In this document: positions 1 through 10,000 of the stretch, in pieces
Layout: every line of letters begins with the position of its first letter
Numbering within the stretch: position 1 is the stretch's first letter
Assembly: GCF_000423645.1 (NCBI RefSeq)
Contig: NZ_AUIJ01000001.1
Coordinates: 124,001-188,000, forward strand
DNA: 64,000 nucleotides
Direction: 5' to 3'
Origin: Sediminimonas qiaohouensis DSM 21189
GTDB taxonomy: Bacteria > Pseudomonadota > Alphaproteobacteria > Rhodobacterales > Rhodobacteraceae
Position numbers and translations under genes: made by a program
The notes under the pieces: model-generated
Databases searched by the model: none
The model's input: only the letters and a program-made list of their open reading frames with translations
Told to the model about the DNA's origin: nothing

Positions 1-485
1 GTGGGGATGCCTTCGACGCCGGCGGGCAGCTCGGCGGGCCATGTGCCGCAGGCAACCGCATCGACGCGCCGCGCCAGCAGGCGGTTGACCCGGCCCAGCA
101 CGCCGTTTTGTTCATGCACCATGCGCGGACGGCGCAGGATCACCGCGGCGACCAGCGCCGGGATCGACGGGTAGCCACCAAAGCCGACGACGGCGTCGGG
201 GCGTTCGCGCCACATGCGCCATGTGGCCGCAAGGATGCCACCCGCGATGCGCAGCGGCACAAGGGCCCGGGACAGGGCCCCGCCGCGCGCGAAGGTGGCG
301 CTTGAGACCTGCTCGATCTCGACAGAGTGAGGAAAGCCGCCGGTGTAGCGCGCGCCACGCGCATCGGTGGACAGACGCACACGCCAGCCACGGCGCAGCA
401 TCGCCTCGGCCAGGGCCTGCGCGGGAAACATGTGGCCGCCCGTGCCCCCCGCCGCGATCACAAGTAAGGGTTTGCGGCCGCTCAT
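1..485 (-). CDS. murG: MurG, lipid II-forming N-acetylglucosaminyltransferase (3' end cut by window edge)
   Basis: MurG transfers GlcNAc from UDP-GlcNAc to lipid I on the inner face of the cytoplasmic membrane, giving lipid II for peptidoglycan. About 161 N-terminal residues are visible. They begin with the family's glycine-rich loop ([12 protein letters not shown]) close to the start, and later contain GFGGYPSIP and [12 protein letters not shown], both typical of MurG. The ATG at 485 overlaps the ftsW stop (ATGA), indicating translational coupling in the order ftsW-murG. The C-terminal UDP-GlcNAc-binding half lies outside the window. Confidence 0.95.
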   Translation of the reverse strand, partial: MSGRKPLLVIAAGGTGGHMFPAQALAEAMLRRGWRVRLSTDARGARYTGGFPHSVEIEQVSSATFARGGALSRALVPLRIAGGILAATWRMWRERPDAVVGFGGYPSIPALVAAVILRRPRMVHEQNGVLGRVNRLLARRVDAVACGTWPAELPAGVEGIP

Positions 486-1654
486 CGGTGGCGTCCTCCG
501 CCGCGGAGGATATCGCCGATCTCGCCCTGCGGGCGACTGCGGGTGAAGGCCAAAAGCATACCAACGGCGATTCCCCCCGCGATCAGCGAAGAGCCCCCGT
601 AGCTGACGAAGGGCAAGGTCATGCCCTTGGCGGGCAACAGGCGCACGGCCACCCCCATGTTGACGATCGCCTGCACGCCGAACACGGCGGCAAGGCCGGT
701 GCCGGCTAGGCGGATGAACGGATCACGCTCGCGCATCAGGCGCACCATCGAGCGCACGACGATCACCGCGTAGAGCAGGATGACCGTCAGGACCAGGATC
801 AGGCCGTATTCCTCGGCAGCGACGGCGATGATGAAATCGGTATGGGCATCGGGCAACGACCATTTCACTTCGCCCTCGCCCACGCCGACACCGAAAAAGC
901 CGCCCTCGCGAATGGCGTTGGTGGCATAGCCAAGCTGCGTCGTTGGGTCCACATCGGGGCTGAGGAAGCCATCGATGCGGCGCGCGAAATGCTCGGAGTG
1001 GTTGTAGGCCAGGGTGCTGGCAAGGATGGTCAGCCCCGCGATCCCGACCAGCAGGTAGATCGGGGCGCCGGCCACGAAATACATCACGCTCCAGCCAAAC
1101 AGGATCAGCGCCGCCTGCCCGAAATCGGGCTGCACCGCCAGCATCCCCGCGATGCCAACGGCCAGCATCAGCGACAGCCTTTGCCCCGGCGGGCCGTTGA
1201 TTTCCTGGCTGGCGGCCAGAAGCCACGCCGCGACGACGATGAAGCCGGGTTTGAGGAACTCGGACGGCTGGAAACTACCGAAGCCAAGCGAATACCAGCG
1301 CACCGCGCCCTTGCCGAAATCGGTGCCAAAAAACGGCAGGCCGATCACCGCCGCGAGGGCGCAGAAAAACCCGATCACCGCCAGGCGTCGCACCAGATCG
1401 GGCCGCATCATCGACAGGATCAGCATGGTCATCAGCGCCACGGTGCCGAACAACGCCTGCCGCTGGACATAGTGAAAGGGCTCGAACCCGTTCTTGGCGG
1501 CCAAGGGCGGAGACGCGGCAAAGCCAAGCAGCAAGCCGATGGCAAACAGGATCATCACGCAGGACATCGACCATTTGTCGATGGTGCGCCACCACTTGGG
1601 CAAAACCGGTTCGCCATCGCGCACCGGCACCGTGCCATAGACCATTTCCGTCAT
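482..1654 (-). CDS. ftsW: FtsW, SEDS-family septal peptidoglycan polymerase
   Basis: The protein is 390 aa and polytopic, with about ten hydrophobic segments. It carries the C-terminal SEDS signature [12 protein letters not shown] and the adjacent glycine-rich loop. FtsW polymerises lipid II at the division septum together with a class B penicillin-binding protein. The FtsW rather than RodA assignment rests on direct coupling to murG, the usual dcw order. The N-terminus ([15 protein letters not shown]) is a short cytoplasmic tail before the first membrane segment. In the canonical cluster murD lies immediately upstream of ftsW. Here murD is about 14 kb away and the gene upstream of ftsW is an unrelated peroxiredoxin-like gene. 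Confidence 0.93.
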   Translation of the reverse strand: MTEMVYGTVPVRDGEPVLPKWWRTIDKWSMSCVMILFAIGLLLGFAASPPLAAKNGFEPFHYVQRQALFGTVALMTMLILSMMRPDLVRRLAVIGFFCALAAVIGLPFFGTDFGKGAVRWYSLGFGSFQPSEFLKPGFIVVAAWLLAASQEINGPPGQRLSLMLAVGIAGMLAVQPDFGQAALILFGWSVMYFVAGAPIYLLVGIAGLTILASTLAYNHSEHFARRIDGFLSPDVDPTTQLGYATNAIREGGFFGVGVGEGEVKWSLPDAHTDFIIAVAAEEYGLILVLTVILLYAVIVVRSMVRLMRERDPFIRLAGTGLAAVFGVQAIVNMGVAVRLLPAKGMTLPFVSYGGSSLIAGGIAVGMLLAFTRSRPQGEIGDILRGGGRHR

Positions 1655-1813
1655 GGGAACCGCCGCTTACTGCCTCAATCACTGTCCCTTTTCGGGATCT
1701 GATAGGAATACTATCACGGCTTTGCAAAGTTGGGAAGGCATGCCGCCGCGCCCGGCGGGGGATTGTGCATGTTTCGGCGGATCCCCCCTTGTACCGTCGC
1801 GGCGGCCCATGTG

Positions 1814-2341
1814 TCAGGCGGCGTAGGTTCCGCGGATCGGATAGTTCTTGGAGCGGATGAAGGCCAGGCCACCAGCCAACCCTTCCAGGTCGGGGCGGGC
1901 AAAGGGGGCGTTCGAGATATCCACGAGCTGCAGCGCGCCGTCGGCGTTGATCACGAAGGTGCCGGGCTCGGGGAACGGGCGATCGGTTTCCTCTGGCGAG
2001 CGGGGGTGCGACACGTAAAGGCCCAGCTCCTGCATCTGCGCGATGCTCAATCCATAGCCGACCGGCATGCTGAGGCCCAGCTCCTGCGCGAAATCGCGTG
2101 CCTTTTCCTCGGGATCGCCGGACACGACGACGACATCGATGCCGATGTCGTGGAACTTGCCTTGCAGGTTTTCCAGCGTTGACAGGTATTTGCGGCACAG
2201 GGGGCAATGCTTGCCCCGATAGACGACGACGAGTTGCCAGTCATGCCCCGCGCGCGGCTGCCCAAGCACCAACTCGCCGCTCCCAAGGCGGGCGACGGGG
2301 ATGTTGGGAAATAGCTGGCCGGACTCAAGTTTGCGGTTCAT
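1814..2341 (-). CDS. Peroxiredoxin-like AhpC/TSA family protein
   Basis: A 175-aa thioredoxin-fold protein. The active-site region reads VVYRGKHCPLCRKYL, giving a CxxC pair (CPLC) near residue 48 in the position of the peroxidatic cysteine. It is followed by VVVVSGDPEEKARDFAQELGL and a C-terminal FVINADGALQ strand typical of AhpC/TSA redoxins. It probably reduces peroxides or acts as a thiol oxidoreductase in the cytoplasm, as no signal peptide is seen. The start at 2341 is chosen because AGGAG lies 7 bases upstream; the longer open frame to 2605 has no family similarity. It is a single gene, divergent from the flavoprotein gene at 2497. The physiological substrate is not deducible. Confidence 0.8.
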   Translation of the reverse strand: MNRKLESGQLFPNIPVARLGSGELVLGQPRAGHDWQLVVVYRGKHCPLCRKYLSTLENLQGKFHDIGIDVVVVSGDPEEKARDFAQELGLSMPVGYGLSIAQMQELGLYVSHPRSPEETDRPFPEPGTFVINADGALQLVDISNAPFARPDLEGLAGGLAFIRSKNYPIRGTYAA

Positions 2342-2496
2342 TGTGCGCTCCTGTTTTCGGGTTGAATTTCGGGTAGGCGTGGCGGGTTCGCAGCCAAGAG
2401 GCAACCACCTCCCGGCGCATGTCACCGTGTTGTGAGCGGATGTGTTCGGCGCCTGTCCCCTTGCCAATGCGCGCCCACTGGGGCAGGCAGCGCGGC

Positions 2497-3699
2497 ATGA
2501 GTGATGCATCCTACGATACGCTGATCCTTGGTGCAGGCGCGGCGGGGCTGATGTGCGCCGCGCATGCGGGCGGGCGGGCCTTGGTGATCGACCACGCCAA
2601 GGCACCGGGCGAGAAGATCCGCATTTCGGGCGGCGGGCGGTGCAATTTCACCAACATGTATGCCGCGCCCGAGAACTTCCTGGGCGGCAACCCGCATTTC
2701 CACAAATCCGCGCTCAGCCGCTACACGCAGTGGGATTTCATCGCGTTGATGGACAGCCACGGCATCGCCTGGCACGAAAAGACGCTGGGGCAGCTTTTTT
2801 GCGACGGCTCGGCGCGGCAGGTGGTTGCGATGCTCATGCAAGAGGCGCGGGCCGCCGGGGCCGAGGTGGCATTGCAGACGCGGCTTGTCGATCTGGACAA
2901 GAGCGACAACGGCTTTGCCGCAGTGATCGAGACCGAGGGGCGGCAAAGCCGCGTGCATGCGCGGTCCGTGGTGGTGGCGACGGGCGGCAAGTCGATCCCC
3001 GCGATGGGTGCCAGCGGCATGGCCTATGACATCGCACGGCAGTTCGACCATGACATTACCGACACGCGCGCGGCGCTGGTGCCGCTGACGTTTCCCGACG
3101 GGCGGTTCAAGCCGCTGGCGGGCGTGTCGTTGCCTGTGCGCTCGGGCGCCGGCGGCGTCAGCTTCGACGAGGCGATGCTGTTCACGCATCGGGGGTTGTC
3201 GGGGCCAGCGATCCTGCAAATCTCGTCCTACTGGCGGGAGGGGGAGGCGATCACGCTGGACCTATTGCCGGGGCAGGACGCGTTCACGGTGCTGCGCGAG
3301 GCCCGCCAAAGCGCCGGGCGTCGCAACCTGTCGACGGTGCTGGCGCAGTTGTTGCCATCGCGGTTGGCGGCGTGGATGACCGAAGAGTTGGACCTACGCG
3401 GAAACCTCGCCGATCAGGGCGACGCTGCGCTGCGGGAGCTGGCCGCGCGGTTGCAGCACTGGCAACTCACCCCGGCGGGCACCGAGGGGTACCGCACCGC
3501 CGAGGTCACGCTGGGCGGAGTGGAAACCGGGGCGCTGTCGTCAAAGACGATGGAATCGCGCCACGTGGGCGGCCTTTATTTCATTGGCGAGGCGGTGGAT
3601 GTCACCGGCTGGCTGGGGGGCTACAATTTTCAGTGGGCTTGGTCCTCGGGCGCGGCGGCGGGGCGCGCGATCAGCGCAGCACGGCGCGGCGGGCCCTGA
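2497..3699 (+). CDS. BaiN/RdsA-family NAD(P)/FAD-dependent oxidoreductase
   Basis: A 400-aa flavoprotein of the HI0933/BaiN family. The N-terminus carries the dinucleotide-binding loop ILGAGAAGLMCA (residues about 9-20), then GEKIRISGGGRCNFTN, the family signature around the FAD. The C-terminus has the second FAD-contact motif GEAVDVTGWLGGYNFQW. The family is often annotated as aminoacetone oxidase-like, but few members are characterised, so the substrate is unknown. An open frame reaches back to 2419, but family alignment begins at MSDASYDTLILG, so the ATG at 2497 is preferred despite a weak ribosome site. It is monocistronic, convergent with dctM, and ends 31 bases before the dctM stop. Confidence 0.82.
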   Translation: MSDASYDTLILGAGAAGLMCAAHAGGRALVIDHAKAPGEKIRISGGGRCNFTNMYAAPENFLGGNPHFHKSALSRYTQWDFIALMDSHGIAWHEKTLGQLFCDGSARQVVAMLMQEARAAGAEVALQTRLVDLDKSDNGFAAVIETEGRQSRVHARSVVVATGGKSIPAMGASGMAYDIARQFDHDITDTRAALVPLTFPDGRFKPLAGVSLPVRSGAGGVSFDEAMLFTHRGLSGPAILQISSYWREGEAITLDLLPGQDAFTVLREARQSAGRRNLSTVLAQLLPSRLAAWMTEELDLRGNLADQGDAALRELAARLQHWQLTPAGTEGYRTAEVTLGGVETGALSSKTMESRHVGGLYFIGEAVDVTGWLGGYNFQWAWSSGAAAGRAISAARRGGP

Positions 3700-3730
3700 G
3701 GTAGGCCGCGCCGTGTCGTGCCGCCGCAGG

Positions 3731-5131
3731 TCAGGCCAGCGAGGGCAGCCACAAAACGATCTGCGGAAAGACCAGCAGCAGACCGATCGTCACCGCGTCA
3801 GCGACGAAGAACGGCATCACGCCGCGGAACACGTCCTGAACGCTTAGATCGTCGCGCACGCCTGCGACAACGAAACAGTTCAGCCCAATGGGCGGTGTGA
3901 TCAGGCAGAACTCGGCCATCTTGACGACGAGGATCCCGAACCAGATCGCGCACATCGGCCCCGACATGCCAAAGGCGCTGTCGGCGGCGCTGACGAAATC
4001 GCCGCCATTGAGCGCCATCACCGCCGGATAGACCACCGGCAGCGTCAACAGCAGCATGCCGATCGCATCCATGAACATGCCCAGCACCGCGTAGGCCAGC
4101 AGGATCAGGATCAGCGTCAGCATCGGCGATTGCTCAAGCGAGGTGATCCAGTCGGCAAAGGCGCCAGGCAGGTCCGCGAAGCCCAAAAACCGCACGTAGA
4201 TCAGCACGCCCCAGATGATCGTGAAGATCATCGCGCTGAGCTTGGCGGTTTCCAGCAGCGCATCCTTGAGCTGGCTCCAGCGCATGCCGTGATAGAGCGC
4301 CACCACGAACACCACGAAGGCGCCGATGGCGCCGCCCTCGGTCGGGGTGCCCCATGCATCGCCGCCGAACGGGTTGTAGATAAACAGGATGATGATCGCG
4401 ACGACAAAGAAGATCGGGAATGCCGGCGGGATAGACGCAAAGCGCTGCGCCCAGGTGTAGCCTTCTACCGGCGGGCCGAACCGGGGCAGGACCAGCGCCA
4501 GCCCCACAATCAGGGTGCCGTAAACCAGCGCCGAGAACGCGCCGGGGATAAAACCCGCGAGCAGCAGCTTGCCGACGTCCTGCTCGACGATGATCGCGTA
4601 GATCACCAGGATCGCCGAGGGCGGAATGAGCGAGGCCAACGTGCCGCCCGCCGCGACGACGCCCGCCGCGAACCGCTTGTCATAGCCGACCTTGAGCATC
4701 TCGGGAATGGCGATGCGGGCGAACACGGCCGCCGTTGCCACGCTGGCACCGGAGACCGCCGAGAACCCGGCGGTGGCGAACACGCTGGACACGGCAAGCC
4801 CGCCCGGAAGCCACCCGACCCAGCGTTTTGCGGCCTCGAACAGAGCCTTGGTCAGGCCCGCGTAGTAGGCAAGGTAGCCGATCAGGATGAAGGTGGGAAT
4901 CAGGCTGAGCGCTTGGCTGCTGACCTTGGAATGGGGCACCTGCCCGGCGATCTTGACCGCGACGGTCAACGCCCAGTCGAATTCGGCGGGGTCGTAGCCC
5001 TTCTTGGACCAGAAGATCCAAATCAGTCCCAACAGCCCGGCCAGGCCGGCAGCAAAGGCCACGCGCATACCAAGTGCCACGAGAACCAGCAGCACGCCCG
5101 AGACGGCGATGCCGATTTCAATCGGTTCCAT
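3731..5131 (-). CDS. dctM: TRAP transporter large permease (DctM-type)
   Basis: A 466-aa polytopic membrane protein with the extended run of hydrophobic helices of the DctM/SiaM family. Examples include the N-terminal ISGVLLVLVALGMRV-type helix and internal segments rich in TAGFSAVSGASVATAAV and LIPPSAILVIYAI, both characteristic of DctM. It forms the sodium-driven transport channel of a tripartite ATP-independent periplasmic (TRAP) transporter. The start at 5131 (MEPIEIGIAVSG) overlaps the dctQ stop as ATGA. The longer frame to 5371 runs antisense-like into dctQ and is not used. Operon order is dctP-dctQ-dctM. Confidence 0.92.
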   Translation of the reverse strand: MEPIEIGIAVSGVLLVLVALGMRVAFAAGLAGLLGLIWIFWSKKGYDPAEFDWALTVAVKIAGQVPHSKVSSQALSLIPTFILIGYLAYYAGLTKALFEAAKRWVGWLPGGLAVSSVFATAGFSAVSGASVATAAVFARIAIPEMLKVGYDKRFAAGVVAAGGTLASLIPPSAILVIYAIIVEQDVGKLLLAGFIPGAFSALVYGTLIVGLALVLPRFGPPVEGYTWAQRFASIPPAFPIFFVVAIIILFIYNPFGGDAWGTPTEGGAIGAFVVFVVALYHGMRWSQLKDALLETAKLSAMIFTIIWGVLIYVRFLGFADLPGAFADWITSLEQSPMLTLILILLAYAVLGMFMDAIGMLLLTLPVVYPAVMALNGGDFVSAADSAFGMSGPMCAIWFGILVVKMAEFCLITPPIGLNCFVVAGVRDDLSVQDVFRGVMPFFVADAVTIGLLLVFPQIVLWLPSLA

Positions 5132-5778
5132 CAATCTTTCTCCGTCTCTTCCTGAAGGCCACCGACATGTTCGGCCTCGGCCGCGGCCTGTTCGGCCGCC
5201 GACAGGACCATCGGCACGGCAACCGGCTCGGACAGCCCAAGGATCAGGGCGCGGCCATAGCCCCACGCCTGCAGCACGAGGCGCAGGCAAAGCACGCTGA
5301 ATGCGACAGGCGCCAGCAGCTTGCCGGGCCAGAGCGGCAAGGCGATGTCGATCGAGCTGTCGCGGCTCCAAAGCGGCGCGGCCCAGTCAAAGCTGCGCTG
5401 GAAATGCGCCCAGCTACCCCATACCAGCAGCACCATCAGCGCCAGCGTGACCAACGTGGTCAGCAGCTCCGCCCCCCACAAAAGCCGCCCGTTGAAGCGG
5501 CCTACGATGATATCCATTCGGATGTGCCCGCCGTAGCGCATCGTGTAGGACGCGCCCATGAACGCGATCAGTGGCATCGCCTGTTCGATCCAGTCGACAT
5601 AGCCCGGCAATGGCTGGTTGAAAGCGTTGCGCCCGCCGACCGAGATCACCGCGATAACCATCAGGGAAAACACCGCCAGGCCGCTGAGCAAGGCGAGAAC
5701 GCGCTCGACGCTCAGCAGTCCCGTGTCCAGACGGCTCAGGACAGACCTGTCCTCGAGCACTGACGCTCCTCCTGACAT
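5131..5778 (-). CDS. dctQ: TRAP transporter small permease (DctQ-type)
   Basis: A 215-aa protein with four hydrophobic segments. It carries the DctQ hallmark region FNQPLPGYVDWIEQAMPLIA followed by YTMRYGGHIRMDII, including the HIRMD motif seen in most DctQ proteins. It bridges the periplasmic binding protein and DctM. The C-terminal tail (AAEQAAAEAEH...) is charged and probably cytoplasmic. It lies between dctP (95-base gap) and dctM (4-base overlap). Confidence 0.9.
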   Translation of the reverse strand: MSGGASVLEDRSVLSRLDTGLLSVERVLALLSGLAVFSLMVIAVISVGGRNAFNQPLPGYVDWIEQAMPLIAFMGASYTMRYGGHIRMDIIVGRFNGRLLWGAELLTTLVTLALMVLLVWGSWAHFQRSFDWAAPLWSRDSSIDIALPLWPGKLLAPVAFSVLCLRLVLQAWGYGRALILGLSEPVAVPMVLSAAEQAAAEAEHVGGLQEETEKD

Positions 5779-5873
5779 GGTCGGGCTCTCCTTGATTGTC
5801 AGAAATGGAAATCACCCGCCCCGGCGCCGCCAGATGACAGGCCGGAGCGGCGATTGTCATGCGTTGAACGCGC

Positions 5874-6890
5874 TCAGTTGTTGGCGCGGTGATCTTCCAG
5901 CGTGGTGATCACCAGGTCATACAGCTCTTGCGCGGGGATGCCCTGCGCGCTCATGTCCTTGATCCATGCCTCGCGGATCGGATCGGCGGCCTTGGCGCGG
6001 AACTTGGCCAGTTCCTCTTCCGAGATCATGACTTTTTCGACGTTCTTTTCCTCGAGCACCTCGTCCCAACGCTTGAGCAGCTTGGCGTAGTTGTCCAGGT
6101 AATGATCGATCGCCTCGTCGACCGAGCCGTCCAGCACCTCGCGGTGCTCATCTGACAGCGCCTCGTACGCGTCGGTGTTGACCACGATCGGGCAGTTCAC
6201 CGTGCCGGGGTTGAGGTTTGCCGTCCACCAATCGGCCTGATCGATGGTGCGGAAGGCCAGATGCGCGTGCTGCGCAAAGGCGACGGTATCGACAACGCCC
6301 GATTCCATGGCCTGGTACGCCTCGGAGCTGGTGACGGAGGTCGGCACGGCGCCGATCGCCTCGAACGCGTTGCCGATGCCGCCGGTGGCACGCACGCGCA
6401 TCCCTTCCATCTTGGCCAGGGTGTCGCGCGGCTCGCCCCGGCCGACGATGTTGTATTGCGGCATGGGGCTGGTCATCAGCAGCTTGGCGTTCCAGCGCGC
6501 AAGGTCGGCCTGCACGGCGGGGTGGTCATAGACCGCGTGGCTGACGGCGACCTCTTCCTCGAGCGTGTTAACGCCGATGAAGGGCAGCTCCAGCACGGTG
6601 ATCGTAGGGTTCTTATCGCGGTGATAGCCGGCGCAGAACTGTGCCATCTCGAAGGCGCCGAAGCTGATGCCATCAAGGTTTTCGCGGTTCTTGGACAGCC
6701 CGCCATAGCTGACGTTCATGGTAAACTCGCCATCGGTTTTCTCGGCGACAAGCTCGGCCAGTTTTTCAACGTGTTCGGTAAACGCGCGGCGCTTGCCCCA
6801 GACCGAGACGTTCCATTCGGTAGCCATGGATTCCGTCGCAAGCCCGAATCCCAGGGTCGCAACAACGGCTGTTGACAGCAATTTGTTCAT
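5874..6890 (-). CDS. dctP: TRAP transporter substrate-binding protein (DctP family)
   Basis: A 338-aa periplasmic protein with an N-terminal Sec signal (MNKLLSTAVVATLGFGLA, cleaved near ATEW). The DctP fold is evident from MEGMRVRATGG, whose arginine normally holds the ligand carboxylate, and from VTSSEAYQAMESGVVD, the family's helix-hinge region. The ligand is therefore most likely a carboxylate. A GGGAGGAAG-type ribosome site precedes the ATG at 6890. The gene lies directly downstream of putA on the same strand (190-base gap with a stem-loop). Co-transcription or a link to proline metabolism is possible but not shown. Confidence 0.9.
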   Translation of the reverse strand: MNKLLSTAVVATLGFGLATESMATEWNVSVWGKRRAFTEHVEKLAELVAEKTDGEFTMNVSYGGLSKNRENLDGISFGAFEMAQFCAGYHRDKNPTITVLELPFIGVNTLEEEVAVSHAVYDHPAVQADLARWNAKLLMTSPMPQYNIVGRGEPRDTLAKMEGMRVRATGGIGNAFEAIGAVPTSVTSSEAYQAMESGVVDTVAFAQHAHLAFRTIDQADWWTANLNPGTVNCPIVVNTDAYEALSDEHREVLDGSVDEAIDHYLDNYAKLLKRWDEVLEEKNVEKVMISEEELAKFRAKAADPIREAWIKDMSAQGIPAQELYDLVITTLEDHRANN

Positions 6891-7050
6891 ATCTTCCTCC
6901 CTTAGCGCGACCGGTTCGCGAGGTCGCTCGCGCCGAAGCTAGCGTACCGCCCGAGTGCTGCCAACCCAGACGCGGAAGAAAGTCACAACCATCGGTCATG
7001 TGCAGGCGCGCGGCAGGGCGAATTGCCCGGCCCTGCCGCTTGCCAATCAT

Positions 7051-7075
7051 GGGATGCCCAAGAAATGGGCATCCC
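7051..7075 (-). terminator. Stem-loop just 3' of putA
   Basis: A perfect 10-bp inverted repeat (GGGATGCCCA / TGGGCATCCC) with a 5-base loop starts 6 bases beyond the putA stop. There is no U-run in either direction, so it may be a transcript-stabilising stem or a factor-assisted terminator separating putA from the TRAP genes rather than a classical intrinsic terminator. Confidence 0.55.
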
Positions 7076-7080
7076 CAGGA

Positions 7081-10000
7081 TCAGGCGCTTAGCGCTTTTG
7101 CATGCGCGTCGGATTCCGCGGCCAGAAGTGCGGCGTTGCCCCCCGCGGCGGTTGTGTCGATGCAGATGTGCCGTTCCAGCCGGCAGCGCGCGGCCAAATC
7201 GTCGGGGCCACAAGCCAGCCCGACGATTGCGCCCTCGCGCACGGCTAGGGCCTGGCTCGCGGCGCGGGTGTCGGCCTCGTCAGACCAGAGCGCGACCACA
7301 TCGACGCCCGTCAGCCGCGACAGCGCATCACGCGGCAGCACGCCGTCGATGCAATCGACGCCCGAGATACCCGGCGCGACCGACAGGGTGCGGCAGCCGT
7401 TTTGCTGTGCGATGCGGGCCTGCTCGGCGGCGTCCTCGACGGTGGGGCCAAGGCACAGAACTGTGCCGCGCCCGACTATCGACAGGCGATTCGATTCCCC
7501 CGTCGGGCCGGGCAGTTCCTGCGCATCGAGGCTGGCAAGTGGTTGCTGCGACAGCGAACTTAGCCGCGCCTGCACCTGATCGACAGAGGCATCCGCGCCC
7601 GATGGCGCCTCGTGCGCGACGCGGGTTTGCTGTGCGAATCGCGGCACGTAGGACGGGCCGCCCGCCTTGGGGCCGGTGCCCGACAGGCCCTCGCCGCCAA
7701 ACGGCTGGCTGCCGACAATGGCGCCGATCTGGTTGCGGTTGACGTAGGCGTTGCCGACACGCAGGCGCGATGTGACCTGTTCGACCCGGCCATCGATGCG
7801 GGTGTGCAGACCAAAGGTCAGGCCATAGCCGGTGCCGTTGACGGCATCCACGACGGCGTCGATCTGATCGGCGCGGAAGGTTGCGAGGTGCAACACGGGG
7901 CCGAAAATCTCGCGCTCCAAGTCGGCGATACCGTCCACGCGGATCACGGCGGGGCCGAAGAAATGCCCGCCCTCCGGCGCGTCGAGTTGCTTGATCAGGC
8001 GCCCTTCCTTGGCGGCCTGCGCGACGTAATCGTCGAAATCGGCCTTGGCGGTGCCGTCGATCAGCGGGCCGACATCGGTGGCAAAGGACCACGGATCACC
8101 GAGGCGCAACTCGTCCATCGCGCCGAACAGCATCTTGAGGAAGCCATCGGCGACGTCCTCTTGCAGATAAAGGCACCGTAGGGCCGAGCACCGTTGCCCC
8201 GCCGATTGGAAGCTGGAGGCGATGATATCGCGCACCGCCTGTTCCGGCAAGGCGGTGCTGTCCACGATCATGGCGTTGAGGCCGCCCGTTTCGGCGATCA
8301 TCAGCGCCTCGGGCGACAGGCCCTCGGCCATGGTGCGGTTGATGCGCTGCGCCGTCCCGGTAGAGCCGGTAAAGCAGACCCCCGACACGCGCGAATCGCC
8401 GGTCAGGGCCGGGCCAACGTCGCGCCCGTGCCCAGGCACCAGTTGCAGCACGTCGCGCGGAACGCCGGCCTGGTGCATCAGTTGCACGGCGCGGTGCGCC
8501 AGCAGGCCGGTGGGCTCGGCCGGTTTCGCCAAAACCGCGTTGCCCGCCGACAGAGCCGCCGCGATCTGGCCGGTGAAGATGGCCAGCGGGAAGTTCCACG
8601 GCGAGATGCAACTGATGGTGCCGCGCGGCCCGGCGCTCAATTCCTGCCCGCGAGCGGCATAGTAGCGCATGAAATCCACCGCCTCGCGCAGCTCGGCCAC
8701 CGCATCGAGGGGGGTCTTGCCGGCCTCGCGCCCGAGGATGGCGAAGATCTCGCCGAAATGTTCCTCGTAAAGGTCAGCGGCACGGTTCAGGATCGCGGCG
8801 CGTTGATCGGCGGGGGCCTGCCAGACGCGGGCATCCTCAAGCGCGCGCTCAAGATCGTCGGGGGCGCAGAGCGTCAGCTCGCCCACCGGCTCGTTCGTGT
8901 TGGCCGGGTTGGTCACGGACAGAACCTCGCCGCCCGTCACGTCGCCGGCGATCAGCGGCCCGCCCTGCCACAGGTGCGGAGGGGCAAAGGCGGCGCGGGC
9001 GTCTTCGATGCGGGCGATATCGCGCACCTCGTGCAGGTCGAACCCCTTGGAATTCGGTCGCTCCGGCTCATAAAGCGCGACCGGGTCCACCACCGCATCA
9101 GAGCGCTGCCCGGCTGGACCGTCCAGCGCATCGAACGGGTCGGCGGCCACAACCTCGGGCGGCACGTCCTCATCGACGATCTGGTTGACGAAGCTGCTGT
9201 TGGCGCCGTTTTCCAGAAGGCGCCGCACCAGATAAGCCAGCAGATCGCGATGCGCGCCCACGGGGGCATAAATGCGGCAGCGGGTATCGCCGTCCTTCAT
9301 CACCACGTCATAGAGCGTCTCGCCCATGCCATGCAGGCGCTGGAACTCGAACAGCGACCGATCGGGCGCCATCTCAAGGATCGCGGCGACGGTATGGGCG
9401 TTGTGGGTGGCGAATTGCGGATAGATCCGATCGGTCATCGCCAGCAGCTTGCTGGCGCAGGACAGGTAGGACACGTCCGTCGCGGCCTTGCGGGTGAACA
9501 CGGGGAACACCTCGACGCCTTCGACCTGGGCACGCTTGATCTCGGTATCCCAGTAGGCGCCCTTGACGAGGCGCACCATGATGCGGCGGTCCAACTCGTC
9601 CGCCAGCGCATGCAGCCAATCCAACACCGGCGCCGCGCGGGTGCCATAGGCCTGCACCACCACGCCAAAGCCGTCCCAGCCCGCCAAATCGGGGCTGCGC
9701 AGCACCTCTTCAATCACATCGAGCGACAATTCAAGGCGATCCGCCTCTTCGGCGTCGATGTTAAGGCCCATGCCAGCGTCGCGCGCCATGCGCGCCAGTT
9801 CCAGCGTGCGGGGCACCAGTTCGGCCATCACGCGGTCGCGCTGCCCCTCCTCATAGCGGGGATGCAGCGCGCTGAGCTTGATCGAGATGCCGGGGTTGTT
9901 GCGGATGTCGGAGGAGGTGCATTGCGCCGCCAGCTTCTGAATCGCGTCGGCATAGGCCTTGTGATAGGTGTTGGCGTCTGCGGCGGTCAGGGCCGCCTCG

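Noticed and set aside
4130-5155. 341-codon open frame antisense to dctM
   Set aside because: Highly charged, compositionally biased translation without domain; DctM is well supported.
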